A stretch of DNA of 55,432 bases. Source: UBA2653 sp964572685 (GTDB lineage Bacteria > Pseudomonadota > Gammaproteobacteria > Legionellales > Legionellaceae). The position numbers were made by a program, and so were the translations under genes. Where the stretch lies: contig CAZNFJ010000008.1 of NCBI GenBank assembly GCA_964572685.1, forward strand, positions 1 to 55,432, in the 5' to 3' direction. This document shows, one piece after another, positions 26,610-34,201 of this stretch. The notes under the pieces are model-generated. The model had not been told where the DNA came from. It made no database searches and saw only the letters and a program-made list of their open reading frames with translations. Every line of letters starts with the position of its first letter. The stretch's first letter is position 1.

Positions 26610-27377
26610 GTGAAAGTATTTGAATCGATTGAAGCTTGGAGAGCTTTTCAAAAACAAAATATCTCCAATCAAAGTATTGGCTTTGTTCCTACCATGGGCA
26701 ATCTGCATCAAGGTCACTTATCCTTATGTTCAAAAAGCCAGGCTCAAAATGATCTGACCTTGGTGAGTATTTTTATTAATCCCACACAGTTTAATGATTC
26801 GGCTGATTTTGCTGCTTATCCTCAAACTTTGGCCAAAGACATTGAGTTATTGCAAGAACATGCAGTGGATTTTTGTATTTGTCCCAAACAGGAAGAACTT
26901 TATGCCGATGATTATCGTTATCAAGTTTGTGAAAATTCTATATCTGCTCAATTGGAGGGGGTATTTAGACCCGGTCATTTTACAGGGATGTTAACGGTTG
27001 TTTTAAAACTTTTATTGGGTATTGCACCAAAAAGAGCATATTTTGGTGAAAAAGACTATCAACAATATCTATTGGTACGTGATATGGTTAAAAGTTTTTT
27101 TATTGATTGTGAAATTATTGCTTGTCCCATTATTCGAGAGACTTCGGGTTTACCCTTTAGTTCTCGAAATAGTCGATTATCTGCACATGAAAGATTAATT
27201 GCAGATGAAGTTGCAAAAATTTTCAATAGCGCAGGGGCTTCTTTAGATCAAATAGAGGCGCAATTATTGCAATTGGGAATCAGTATTGATTACTTGGTAG
27301 AGCAATGGGATCGCCGTTTAATGGCGGTTCGCGTTGGCAACATTCGTTTACTAGATAATTATGCAATAGGACAATGA
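26610..27377 (+). CDS. panC: pantothenate synthetase PanC
   Basis: PanC ligates pantoate and beta-alanine using ATP. The 255-residue product has the nucleotidyltransferase motifs VPTMGNLHQGHLSL (26-39, with HQGH), FINPTQF, FGEKDYQQ and SSRNSRLS (the KMSKS-like loop). It is about 28 residues shorter than E. coli PanC, mainly in the C-terminal domain. The start is a GTG at 26610 preceded by AAAGG; no ATG suits. The stop overlaps the next gene's start by 4 bases (ATGA). Confidence 0.93.
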   Translation: MKVFESIEAWRAFQKQNISNQSIGFVPTMGNLHQGHLSLCSKSQAQNDLTLVSIFINPTQFNDSADFAAYPQTLAKDIELLQEHAVDFCICPKQEELYADDYRYQVCENSISAQLEGVFRPGHFTGMLTVVLKLLLGIAPKRAYFGEKDYQQYLLVRDMVKSFFIDCEIIACPIIRETSGLPFSSRNSRLSAHERLIADEVAKIFNSAGASLDQIEAQLLQLGISIDYLVEQWDRRLMAVRVGNIRLLDNYAIGQ

Positions 27378-28033
27378 ATATGAATTTTCGTGATATTTGC
27401 TCAAAACCAGGACATCATCAACTGCTGATTCAAGGCCCCGAAACCATGATTGAAGTGGCGGTCTCCATTCCAGAATGTGCTAAAATTGAGAAATTTGCAG
27501 TGGTTGGTCATCCTCATCCTTTGCAAGAGGGGACGATGAATAATAAGGTGGTGACCACCACAGCAAAAACCATTTATCAAATGGACTATCCGGTTATTCG
27601 TTTTAATTTTCGTGGCGTTGGACAATCCGGTGGTGAATTTGCGCAAGGTATTGGTGAAACCGACGATATGGTTTTTTTGATCGAGTTGTGGCAAAAAGCT
27701 TATCCGGGTAGTCAGTGTATTTTGGCTGGATTTTCCTTTGGATCTTACGTGGCATTTCGAGTTGCCCAACGAGTCAAGCCTCTTTGTTTGATACTCATAG
27801 CACCTCCCGTCAAGCGATTTCCTTACGATTTACAAGATGCGATGTTTAGACCTACGGTTATTTTTCAAGGAGATAGTGACGAGCTGATTACCATGGATGA
27901 AGTTCAATCTTTTGCAAATTCTTTTTCACCAGCCGTCCCCATGGAGTGTTTTGAGAAAACGGGTCATTTTTTTCATGGAAAATTAATAGATCTTCGTGAA
28001 TGTGTGTTGAAATGGGTGGCAGCATGTCATTAA
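27374..28033 (+). CDS. alpha/beta hydrolase (COG2945-like)
   Basis: The 219-residue protein has an alpha/beta-hydrolase fold with the nucleophile elbow GFSFGS (about 119-124), a DSDEL acidic segment (about 166-170) and TGHFFHG with the catalytic histidine (about 197-203). The early VGHPHPLQEGTMNNKVV block is characteristic of COG2945 hydrolases, which are widespread in proteobacteria and lack an established substrate. It is coupled to panC (4-base overlap) and zapE (10-base overlap), but no link to pantothenate synthesis is known. Confidence 0.85.
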   Translation: MNMNFRDICSKPGHHQLLIQGPETMIEVAVSIPECAKIEKFAVVGHPHPLQEGTMNNKVVTTTAKTIYQMDYPVIRFNFRGVGQSGGEFAQGIGETDDMVFLIELWQKAYPGSQCILAGFSFGSYVAFRVAQRVKPLCLILIAPPVKRFPYDLQDAMFRPTVIFQGDSDELITMDEVQSFANSFSPAVPMECFEKTGHFFHGKLIDLRECVLKWVAACH

Positions 28034-29085
28034 ATCTTTTGCAGATTTATGAACAACAGGTCACGATGGCCAATATCCAAAATAATGTCGAGCAATGCCA
28101 TGTGTTGAGTATTTTGGAACAATCTTGGCAACTTGCCACTAAGCATAGCTGGTTGCCTTGGCATCAACATCGATTTAAAAATATCCATGTATATATATAT
28201 GGTAGTGTGGGAAGTGGTAAAACTTTTGTGATGGATATGTTTTATCAAGCAATACCGCATTCAAGAAAAGGTCGTTTTCATTTTCACTATTTTATGGAAG
28301 ACATCGCTCATCAATTAAAGCAACTTCAAGGACAAGTTGATCCGATGAAAAAAATTGTAAAGCAATTGGTGAAGCAATATGACGTCATTTGCATGGATGA
28401 AATGATGGTGCAGGATGTGGTTCAGGCGATGATTTTACGTGAACTATTACCAGAATTGATGGCCAATCAAGTGATGCTCGTGATGACATCTAATATAGAG
28501 CCTGAGTATTTATATGAAAATGGTTTGCAGCGTGAACGTTTCATGACCGTCATTGAGCATTTAGAAACCTATGCCCATATCATGTCTTTGCGTTCAAATC
28601 TGGATTATCGTTTACAACGTTTGCCAGCACCCAAACAAGTTTACTGGACGGCACCTGATGAAGCGGGTATGCAACAACAGTGGGATGATTATATTCACCA
28701 GTTGAATCAAACGAGTCAAACGAAAGCAACAATATTAATTCAGGAACGCGATATTACTGTCAAAGCTTGCACTCAAGATATGGTGTGGTTTGATTTTAAA
28801 GATATAGCCAATATTCCTCGTTGTCAGCGTGATTATTTAGAACTTGCAAAACGTTTTAAAATCGTTTTTATTAGTGGAATTCCTTCATTTGAGGATAAAG
28901 AAAGTGCTGCATTGATTCTTTGGATGTATCTGATTGATGTGTTTTATGATGCGCATATCAAATTGGTGATGGGGGCAGATGTCCCTTTTGATAAACTTTA
29001 TCCGACAGGTCGCATGGCAGATCCTTTTCAAAGAACTTTAAGTCGTATGCAAGAAATGCAATCTGATTGGTATTGGCAGGTTTAA
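28024..29085 (+). CDS. zapE: AFG1-family ATPase ZapE
   Basis: ZapE is an ATPase associated with the division ring under stress. The 353-residue product has Walker A GSVGSGKT (60-67), Walker B VICMDE (121-126), the family block VQDVVQAMIL directly after it, TSNIEPEYLYENGLQRERF and FPTGR-like FDKLYPTGRMADPF (near 325-338). The start at 28024 overlaps the hydrolase gene by 10 bases with GGTGG upstream; an earlier in-frame ATG at 28000 is less likely. Confidence 0.9.
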   Translation: MSLNLLQIYEQQVTMANIQNNVEQCHVLSILEQSWQLATKHSWLPWHQHRFKNIHVYIYGSVGSGKTFVMDMFYQAIPHSRKGRFHFHYFMEDIAHQLKQLQGQVDPMKKIVKQLVKQYDVICMDEMMVQDVVQAMILRELLPELMANQVMLVMTSNIEPEYLYENGLQRERFMTVIEHLETYAHIMSLRSNLDYRLQRLPAPKQVYWTAPDEAGMQQQWDDYIHQLNQTSQTKATILIQERDITVKACTQDMVWFDFKDIANIPRCQRDYLELAKRFKIVFISGIPSFEDKESAALILWMYLIDVFYDAHIKLVMGADVPFDKLYPTGRMADPFQRTLSRMQEMQSDWYWQV

Positions 29086-29097
29086 GCCTGGTGAATA

Positions 29098-29126
29098 TTT
29101 GCAATCTTTGCATCATGCCGTATAAT
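29098..29126 (+). promoter_or_regulatory. candidate promoter for feoB
   Basis: TTTGCA (29098-29103), a 17-base spacer and a perfect TATAAT (29121-29126), 36 bases before the feoB ATG. No obvious Fur palindrome was recognised over it. Confidence 0.55.
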
Positions 29127-29161
29127 ATCTGACTATGAATTGATGATAAGGGTGCGATTGA

Positions 29162-31276
29162 ATGCGGGTAATGTTAATCGGTAATCCCAATGCGGGACAA
29201 TCGACCTTATTTCATGCTTTAACCCATGCTGCATCTACAACGGATGTGCAAGAGGCTTCTGGTTTACTTCTTTCTGATTTTCAATTTGTTGATTGTCCAG
29301 GCTTTTATAGTCTTACTAGCGGGCAATCTCCTAGTCTGGCGATGCAATTTGTTGCCACTGAACTGATCAATCATCCGCCGGATTTAATACTTAATGTTGT
29401 TAATGCCACAGCTATTGAACGTGAATTGTTGTTAACGACTCAACTCATGGAATTGGGGTATCCGATGGTATTGGTATTAACGCATCTTGATCAATGTCAT
29501 GCGACACCTGATGTTAAGAAATTAACCAACATGATTAAACTACCTGTTTTTTCATGTGCTCATGAAGATGTTCAATCCATTAACGAATTATGTACATGGT
29601 TACAAGAACATGCATTTCAGCGACCATCCATGATGGTGGAATGCCCCGATGGTGCGCTTGAGCCATCAGTTGAAGTATTTGCACGTCGACGATATCTTGA
29701 AAGCATCGATGCATTTCATCATCAACAGTCGATTACCGATGATTTATATCAGAAAACAGCGAATATTGCGGATGAACAAGGGCGTGATGATATACAGTTA
29801 AAAATGATGGATGCCCGTTATCAATTTGTGCATCAGGTGGCATCAAAGATATTGCCATCCAAAAAACACACACAAAAAAAATTAACCCACCAGGTGGATA
29901 AATTATTATTACATCGTTTTTGGGGTTGGCCCATTTTTTTAGGAATTTTATGGTTATTTTTCTCCTTGGCTATCAATATTGGCGGCAGTATTCAACAGAG
30001 CCTCATTAATGACTGTGAATGGTTCTTTAAAAATCCAGTGAGTTACTTAATGTCTCAATGGCATCTTTCTCATTGGTGGAAATGGATGATTGTTGATGGT
30101 CTAGGAACCGGCGTTTCGACCATGATAAGTTTCCTGCCGGTTATGGCTTTTATGAATTTGTTTTTGATTCTATTGGAAGCCAGTGGTTATATGGCGAGAG
30201 TCGCTTTTTTATTTGAACGAGTCATGCGAAAAGTCGGTTTACCAGGAAAAGCATTTTTGCCCTTGTTAATTGGCTTTGGTTGTAATGTGCCGGCTATCAT
30301 GTCTGCACGGATGGTAGATGGTGCTCGTGATCGTTTACTCACCGTACTATTAAGCCCTTTTATGTCATGTAGCGCTCGTTTAACGATTTATGCGGTATTT
30401 GCCAGTTTGTTTTTCCCGCATAGTGGGGGATTGGTGGTATTGTCCCTTTACCTATTAGGGATGATCATGGCAATTCTCACTGGACTTTTATTGAGAAAGT
30501 TCTGGCTGACCGGACATGTTGCTCCAGGCATGATGGATTTGCCTTTGTATCGTATACCCAATTTCAAGCGTATATTAAGAGATGTATATTTACGCCTAAA
30601 ACTCTTTTTAATTCGTTCAGGGGCGTTGGTGTTGCCATTTTGTACCGTTTTAGGTACCTTCCAAGCAGCCTTTCAACATGGTTGGGTTATTTCCCCAGAT
30701 TTAAAGGCTTGGCTATGGCAAGCTTGGCTTCATGGATTGCATCCTTTGTTTGCGCCCATTGGCATGACCGCGGATAATTGGCCTGCGGCTGTGAGCTTAC
30801 TGACTGGAACCATGGCCAAAGAAATTGTGGTTGCAACTTTAAATACTTTATATGGTCAAATGCCTTCGATGTTGCAACCGCATATGGCAACAGAGCTGCA
30901 TCCTCATTGGCTCTTTTTGAATCAATTCGTGATATTGCCATCCGAGCATTTAACTGCTCATTCGAGTCGTGCTTTAATGTGGGCTTTTGGTGGACCGATT
31001 TCCGCTTATAGTTATCTATTGTTTGTTTTACTATACATTCCATGTATTTCAACTTTGGCCATTATTCGCCAGGAAGTCGGACGTTTTTGGCAATGGTTTG
31101 CTTTTTTATGGTCATTGTTTTTGGCTTATTCTGTGGCCTCTTTGTTTTATCAGACCTTTACTTTTCCACAACATCCTATGCAAACTTTAAGTTGGTGGGG
31201 CGGCAATGTGATGATTTGGCTTGCTGTGATTTTAATGTTTCATCATTGGAAACCCGAACATGTTAAGCGCCATTAG
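29162..31276 (+). CDS. feoB: ferrous iron transporter FeoB with a degenerate G domain
   Basis: FeoB is the inner-membrane Fe(II) channel with an N-terminal GTPase. The 704-residue protein keeps the membrane core: Gate motifs with GFGCNVPAIMSAR and PFMSCSARL, and TGTMAKEIVVATL. The G domain is altered. The P-loop reads GNPNAGQS (7-14), with Gln13 where the invariant lysine belongs (codon caa at 29198-29200). The switch I stretch is shortened and lacks the usual GVTVE motif. G3 DCPGFYSL is present. G4 reads THLD (107-110) instead of NxxD. GTP binding is therefore likely weak or lost. No feoA gene precedes it; a feoC-like gene overlaps its end. Confidence 0.92.
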   Translation: MRVMLIGNPNAGQSTLFHALTHAASTTDVQEASGLLLSDFQFVDCPGFYSLTSGQSPSLAMQFVATELINHPPDLILNVVNATAIERELLLTTQLMELGYPMVLVLTHLDQCHATPDVKKLTNMIKLPVFSCAHEDVQSINELCTWLQEHAFQRPSMMVECPDGALEPSVEVFARRRYLESIDAFHHQQSITDDLYQKTANIADEQGRDDIQLKMMDARYQFVHQVASKILPSKKHTQKKLTHQVDKLLLHRFWGWPIFLGILWLFFSLAINIGGSIQQSLINDCEWFFKNPVSYLMSQWHLSHWWKWMIVDGLGTGVSTMISFLPVMAFMNLFLILLEASGYMARVAFLFERVMRKVGLPGKAFLPLLIGFGCNVPAIMSARMVDGARDRLLTVLLSPFMSCSARLTIYAVFASLFFPHSGGLVVLSLYLLGMIMAILTGLLLRKFWLTGHVAPGMMDLPLYRIPNFKRILRDVYLRLKLFLIRSGALVLPFCTVLGTFQAAFQHGWVISPDLKAWLWQAWLHGLHPLFAPIGMTADNWPAAVSLLTGTMAKEIVVATLNTLYGQMPSMLQPHMATELHPHWLFLNQFVILPSEHLTAHSSRALMWAFGGPISAYSYLLFVLLYIPCISTLAIIRQEVGRFWQWFAFLWSLFLAYSVASLFYQTFTFPQHPMQTLSWWGGNVMIWLAVILMFHHWKPEHVKRH

Positions 31277-31475
31277 AGAGTATATTCGTCGAGAAAAGTT
31301 GGTCTCTCAGGAACAATTGAGTCGAGAATTTGATATCAGCGATAGTGCTTTGGAGCCCATTTTGCTATTGCTGGTTGAGCGCCATGAAATTCAAAAAATT
31401 GAAGGGGATTTATGTGGTTCGCGTTGCCAGGACTGTTCAGGACCTATATACTACGAGTGGAAGAAGATTGATTAA
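31260..31475 (+). CDS. feoC: FeoC-like winged-helix protein
   Basis: This 71-residue protein starts 17 bases inside feoB. Residues 1-48 form a winged helix-turn-helix (LSREFDISDSALEPILLLLVE in part), followed by a cysteine cluster CGSRCQDC (about 52-59) as in FeoC, a small regulator or stabiliser of FeoB that can carry an iron-sulfur cluster. The assignment rests on size, fold and position. Confidence 0.82.
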   Translation: MLSAIREYIRREKLVSQEQLSREFDISDSALEPILLLLVERHEIQKIEGDLCGSRCQDCSGPIYYEWKKID

Positions 31476-31591
31476 ACTTCATCCACGTCTTGAAATCTTG
31501 AAATCACTAAGCCCGACAGTTTTTTTGCTATCCATTCTAAACTGCTGACTGCAAGAATCGCTACGACAATCAATAACATTTTCACTTTCAT
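31472..31591 (-). CDS. tiny single-helix membrane protein, unknown
   Basis: A 39-codon frame starts at ATG 31591 behind a good ribosome site (AAGGA, seven bases away) and ends inside the feoC stop on the other strand. It encodes one hydrophobic helix (about 4-17) and a charged tail ending DVDEV. No family recognised. The ribosome site and helix favour a real small protein, but chance cannot be excluded. Confidence 0.4.
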   Translation of the reverse strand: MKVKMLLIVVAILAVSSLEWIAKKLSGLVISRFQDVDEV

Positions 31592-31918
31592 GTCCCTATC
31601 CTTTTGATTTTAGCGGTACATTTTTAAAATTAGACGATTCATGGATAAAAGTCAAATTATCAGGGCAATCGTTTAGAAGTGCTAGCAGACGGAGAGTGAT
31701 CTCTTGATCGCACCAAATGGTTAGTGATGAAGGTTACATACATGGTATTCATGCATCGTTTGTGCCTGATAAATATAGGCTTACTTGTATTCATTTTTAA
31801 TTTGAGCGAGGTGCTGAAAATAATGATAATCAAAAAATTAAACATTTTCAGTTTAAATGGATAAATTATGCATTTTTTAGCACCATCTTTGGCTTGCTAT
31901 TTTTTGTCTAATCCAAAA
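31592..31918. other. intergenic region, no gene seen
   Basis: No coding frame of useful length, RNA gene or repeat was recognised in these 327 bases. It is AT-rich and holds only very short open frames. Confidence 0.5.
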
Positions 31919-32509
31919 TCAAATAGTATTTTTTCCAAGCTTCTGGTGGCTAAAACTTGTGAGAATTTTAGGTAAATTACACAAATTATTCATTGCCTCA
32001 ATAGAAAGAGTAGTTTCATTAAAAAGACTATTAGAATTTGAAGTTGGGTACGCACCTTTTTGGCTTATATTTTCATAAATATGTTTTTTTGCCAAGTTTT
32101 CATAAATAATATTTGAACTAGCAGCTACAGCAATAATCATTAAAGTACCGGCTAACAGGGTCAATCCTAAAGTGAGTGCGAGGCTACTTCCTGCTGTTGC
32201 CATGAGTGAGCTTCCAGATACATAGATAGCAAACGTAGATAATACAAATGGAAGATTCATTCGAGAATAAAATAAATTCTTATTATCCAGTTGGGTAATG
32301 ATGCTGGCTTTATTCATCTTAATAAAGTGAATTACTTTGATAAAATCCTCATTGCCTTGCTCTTGTGGATCGAGGTTGAGTATAAATTTTAGTGTGGTTT
32401 CATCTACAGTATTGATTAATGCAGTGATTTGTTATTGCACAGAAAATTCATTGTTATTTTTTGCTAAAAAAGGCATTATAACGGCTTTTTCATTGTAATA
32501 ATCAGGCAT
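31919..32509 (-). pseudogene. membrane-hairpin protein gene interrupted by a nonsense codon
   Basis: A frame starts at ATG 32509 with a fine ribosome site (GGAG, six to seven bases upstream) and would run 196 codons to 31919, but codon 26 is TAA (32432-32434). The downstream part remains open in the same frame and reads as protein: an acidic segment with VDETTLKFILNLDPQEQGNEDF, then two hydrophobic helices, then a polar tail. An internal ATG at 32317 could give 132 residues but has no ribosome site. Seen: the frame and stop. Inferred: a decayed or suppressed gene for a small membrane protein of unknown family. Confidence 0.55.
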
Positions 32510-32761
32510 GTATATCTCCGTATGTAATTTAGATGGTCATTGTATCATTTAATATAATTTTGATTAAAGTGTCTTTATTTGATGCTTTTGTTCAGTAATC
32601 GTTACTCAGCGTTCAAAGTTACTATTTTGCCAGAAATAATGCTTGAATTTTTGGTTAATAACTTCACTCTTTTTCTTCCTCCATCGACAATACGACAAGA
32701 GTTTTGTATGCTAAAATAATCGGGGTTGAACAAAATTGTTCTATATTGAAAGGATATGTCG

Positions 32762-33349
32762 ATGGCGGGTAAGAAAAAAAAACAAGTCACCTTTGAGCAA
32801 GAAACAATTCAAAGCCTGGAGTATTTAAAGCAATCCTTGGCCTATATTGAGATTCGAGTTCCAGAAGAGTTGCTCGCTTTTTCTGAAATTCCTCAAATTC
32901 ATCAACCACAAGCCCTAATCGAAGATCCAAATCATCTTGAGTTTGTTTATCCGATTTTGGACTATGGTAATTGTCTTGCATCCTCAAAAGCTATGGATAA
33001 CCTATTTTCAGGGCAATCCATGCTGAAAATGTATTATACCATCGATAAAATGATTAGTATTTTACACGCTAAGATTCAAGCAAAAGAAGATGAAAGGGGA
33101 AGCTCCTTTCCTGAAGTATCGATTGAATTATTGGGTTATGAGTTATGCTTAAGAAAAGCATTTGAAGTCATTATTAATTTACCCGAAAATTGGACTGTGG
33201 ATTACGAGCCTGGTGATTGGGGTAATCGATACCTGGATATTTTGCAAAAATTAGCTGAAAAAGGCTATTCATATCCACCACCAGCGCCTAGAGATTATTA
33301 TCGACATGGTTTATCAGGTGATTTAAAGAAATCGACCTCATTAAAATAA
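32762..33349 (+). CDS. hypothetical soluble protein, unknown
   Basis: The 195-residue product was not recognised. It begins with a lysine-rich stretch (MAGKKKKQ), then helical segments, a tryptophan-containing acidic motif (NWTVDYEPGDWGNRYLD, about 149-165) and a proline-rich tail. There is no signal peptide or membrane helix. ATG 32762 is preferred to ATG 32756 because AAAGGA then lies seven bases upstream instead of one. A strong hairpin overlaps its stop codon, so it is a single-gene unit. Confidence 0.6.
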   Translation: MAGKKKKQVTFEQETIQSLEYLKQSLAYIEIRVPEELLAFSEIPQIHQPQALIEDPNHLEFVYPILDYGNCLASSKAMDNLFSGQSMLKMYYTIDKMISILHAKIQAKEDERGSSFPEVSIELLGYELCLRKAFEVIINLPENWTVDYEPGDWGNRYLDILQKLAEKGYSYPPPAPRDYYRHGLSGDLKKSTSLK

Positions 33350-33364
33350 TCCATTTTAATGAGG
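33336..33364 (+). terminator. 12-base-pair hairpin over the stop codon at 33347
   Basis: Perfect arms cctcattaaaat (33336-33347) and attttaatgagg (33353-33364) enclose a five-base loop, followed by gatttatta. The stem is AT-rich with only a partial T run, so termination is likely but not certain. It separates the gene at 32762 from the TCA-cycle cluster. Confidence 0.6.
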
Positions 33365-33427
33365 GATTTATTATTAAAATATGGTATATTTACCGGTTGA
33401 ATAAAAACGTTTATTTTTTTTGCTAAA

Positions 33428-33455
33428 TTGTATTTTTTAACAAAAAACTTATAGA
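33428..33455 (+). promoter_or_regulatory. candidate promoter for the sdh-suc cluster
   Basis: TTGTAT (33428-33433), a 16-base spacer and TATAGA (33450-33455), 32 bases before the sdhC ATG in a very AT-rich leader. No operator was recognised. Confidence 0.4.
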
Positions 33456-33487
33456 AAACCTTTCAAATTATGCAAGGATATTCATCA

Positions 33488-33862
33488 ATGAACAAGAAGA
33501 GACCAATTAACTTAGATTTGACCACATTGACTTTCCCAGTGATGGCCATTACCTCCATTATGCATCGGATTTCGGGTCTGGTGGTTTTTGTGCTACTGCC
33601 GCTGATGCTTTATTATTTGCAGCAGTCACTTGGCTCTGCGGAGTCCTTTCATCATCTGCAAGAACAATTACAAAATCCATTGCACCGTTTGATGATTTGG
33701 GCTTTTTTAGCCGCGCTCAGTTATCATTTTATGGCCGGTGTTCGTCATTTGATTGCCGATTATGGATATGGTGAAACAGTTTCAACTGCTCGTAAAACGG
33801 CTTGGCTTTTATTGTCTATGACCCTTATTGTGGTTATTCTTTTAGGAGTATGGATATGGTAA
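33488..33862 (+). CDS. sdhC: succinate dehydrogenase cytochrome b556 subunit SdhC
   Basis: SdhC is one of two membrane anchors of complex II. The 124-residue protein has three helices, MHRISG (25-30; quinone-site serine and arginine) and YHFMAGVRHLIAD (about 79-91) with the heme-ligand histidine. The ATG at 33488 follows AAGGAT at a suitable distance; an upstream ATG at 33470 lies beside that ribosome site and is rejected. First gene of sdhC-sdhD-sdhA-sdhB. Confidence 0.93.
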   Translation: MNKKRPINLDLTTLTFPVMAITSIMHRISGLVVFVLLPLMLYYLQQSLGSAESFHHLQEQLQNPLHRLMIWAFLAALSYHFMAGVRHLIADYGYGETVSTARKTAWLLLSMTLIVVILLGVWIW

Positions 33863-34200
33863 CCAATGTCACTAGTTTAACAGGTAATGGCTTAAAAGAT
33901 TGGTTGATACAGCGTGTCTCGGCGATAGTTTTAGGGATTTATTTAATTGTTCTATTAGGTTTTTTTCTCACTCACCCACAAGTCACTTATGAGCAATGGT
34001 CCTCCTTGATGCATTGCAAACTTTTCATGGTCTTCAATGTTTTAACGATGTTAAGTCTTGTTTTGCATGCCTGGATAGGTTTATGGACAGTGACAACCGA
34101 TTACGTTAAATCAACTTTGATTCGTTTGCCACTTCAAATGCTCATTGTTTTGGGACTTATGGGCTTATTGATTTGGTTTTTTATGATATTGTGGAGTTAA
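33856..34200 (+). CDS. sdhD: succinate dehydrogenase membrane anchor SdhD
   Basis: The 114-residue second anchor of complex II has three membrane helices, WLIQRVSAIVLGIYL near residues 14-28, and VLHAWIGLWTVTTDYVK (about 67-83) with the heme-ligand histidine and the quinone-site DY. The start at 33856 lies seven bases after AGGAG and overlaps the sdhC stop (ATGGTAA). Length equals E. coli SdhD (115). Confidence 0.93.
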   Translation: MVTNVTSLTGNGLKDWLIQRVSAIVLGIYLIVLLGFFLTHPQVTYEQWSSLMHCKLFMVFNVLTMLSLVLHAWIGLWTVTTDYVKSTLIRLPLQMLIVLGLMGLLIWFFMILWS

Positions 34201-34201
34201 T

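Noticed and set aside
31592..31918. Short plus-strand frames in the gap after feoC.
   Set aside because: The longest is under 30 codons without a ribosome site.
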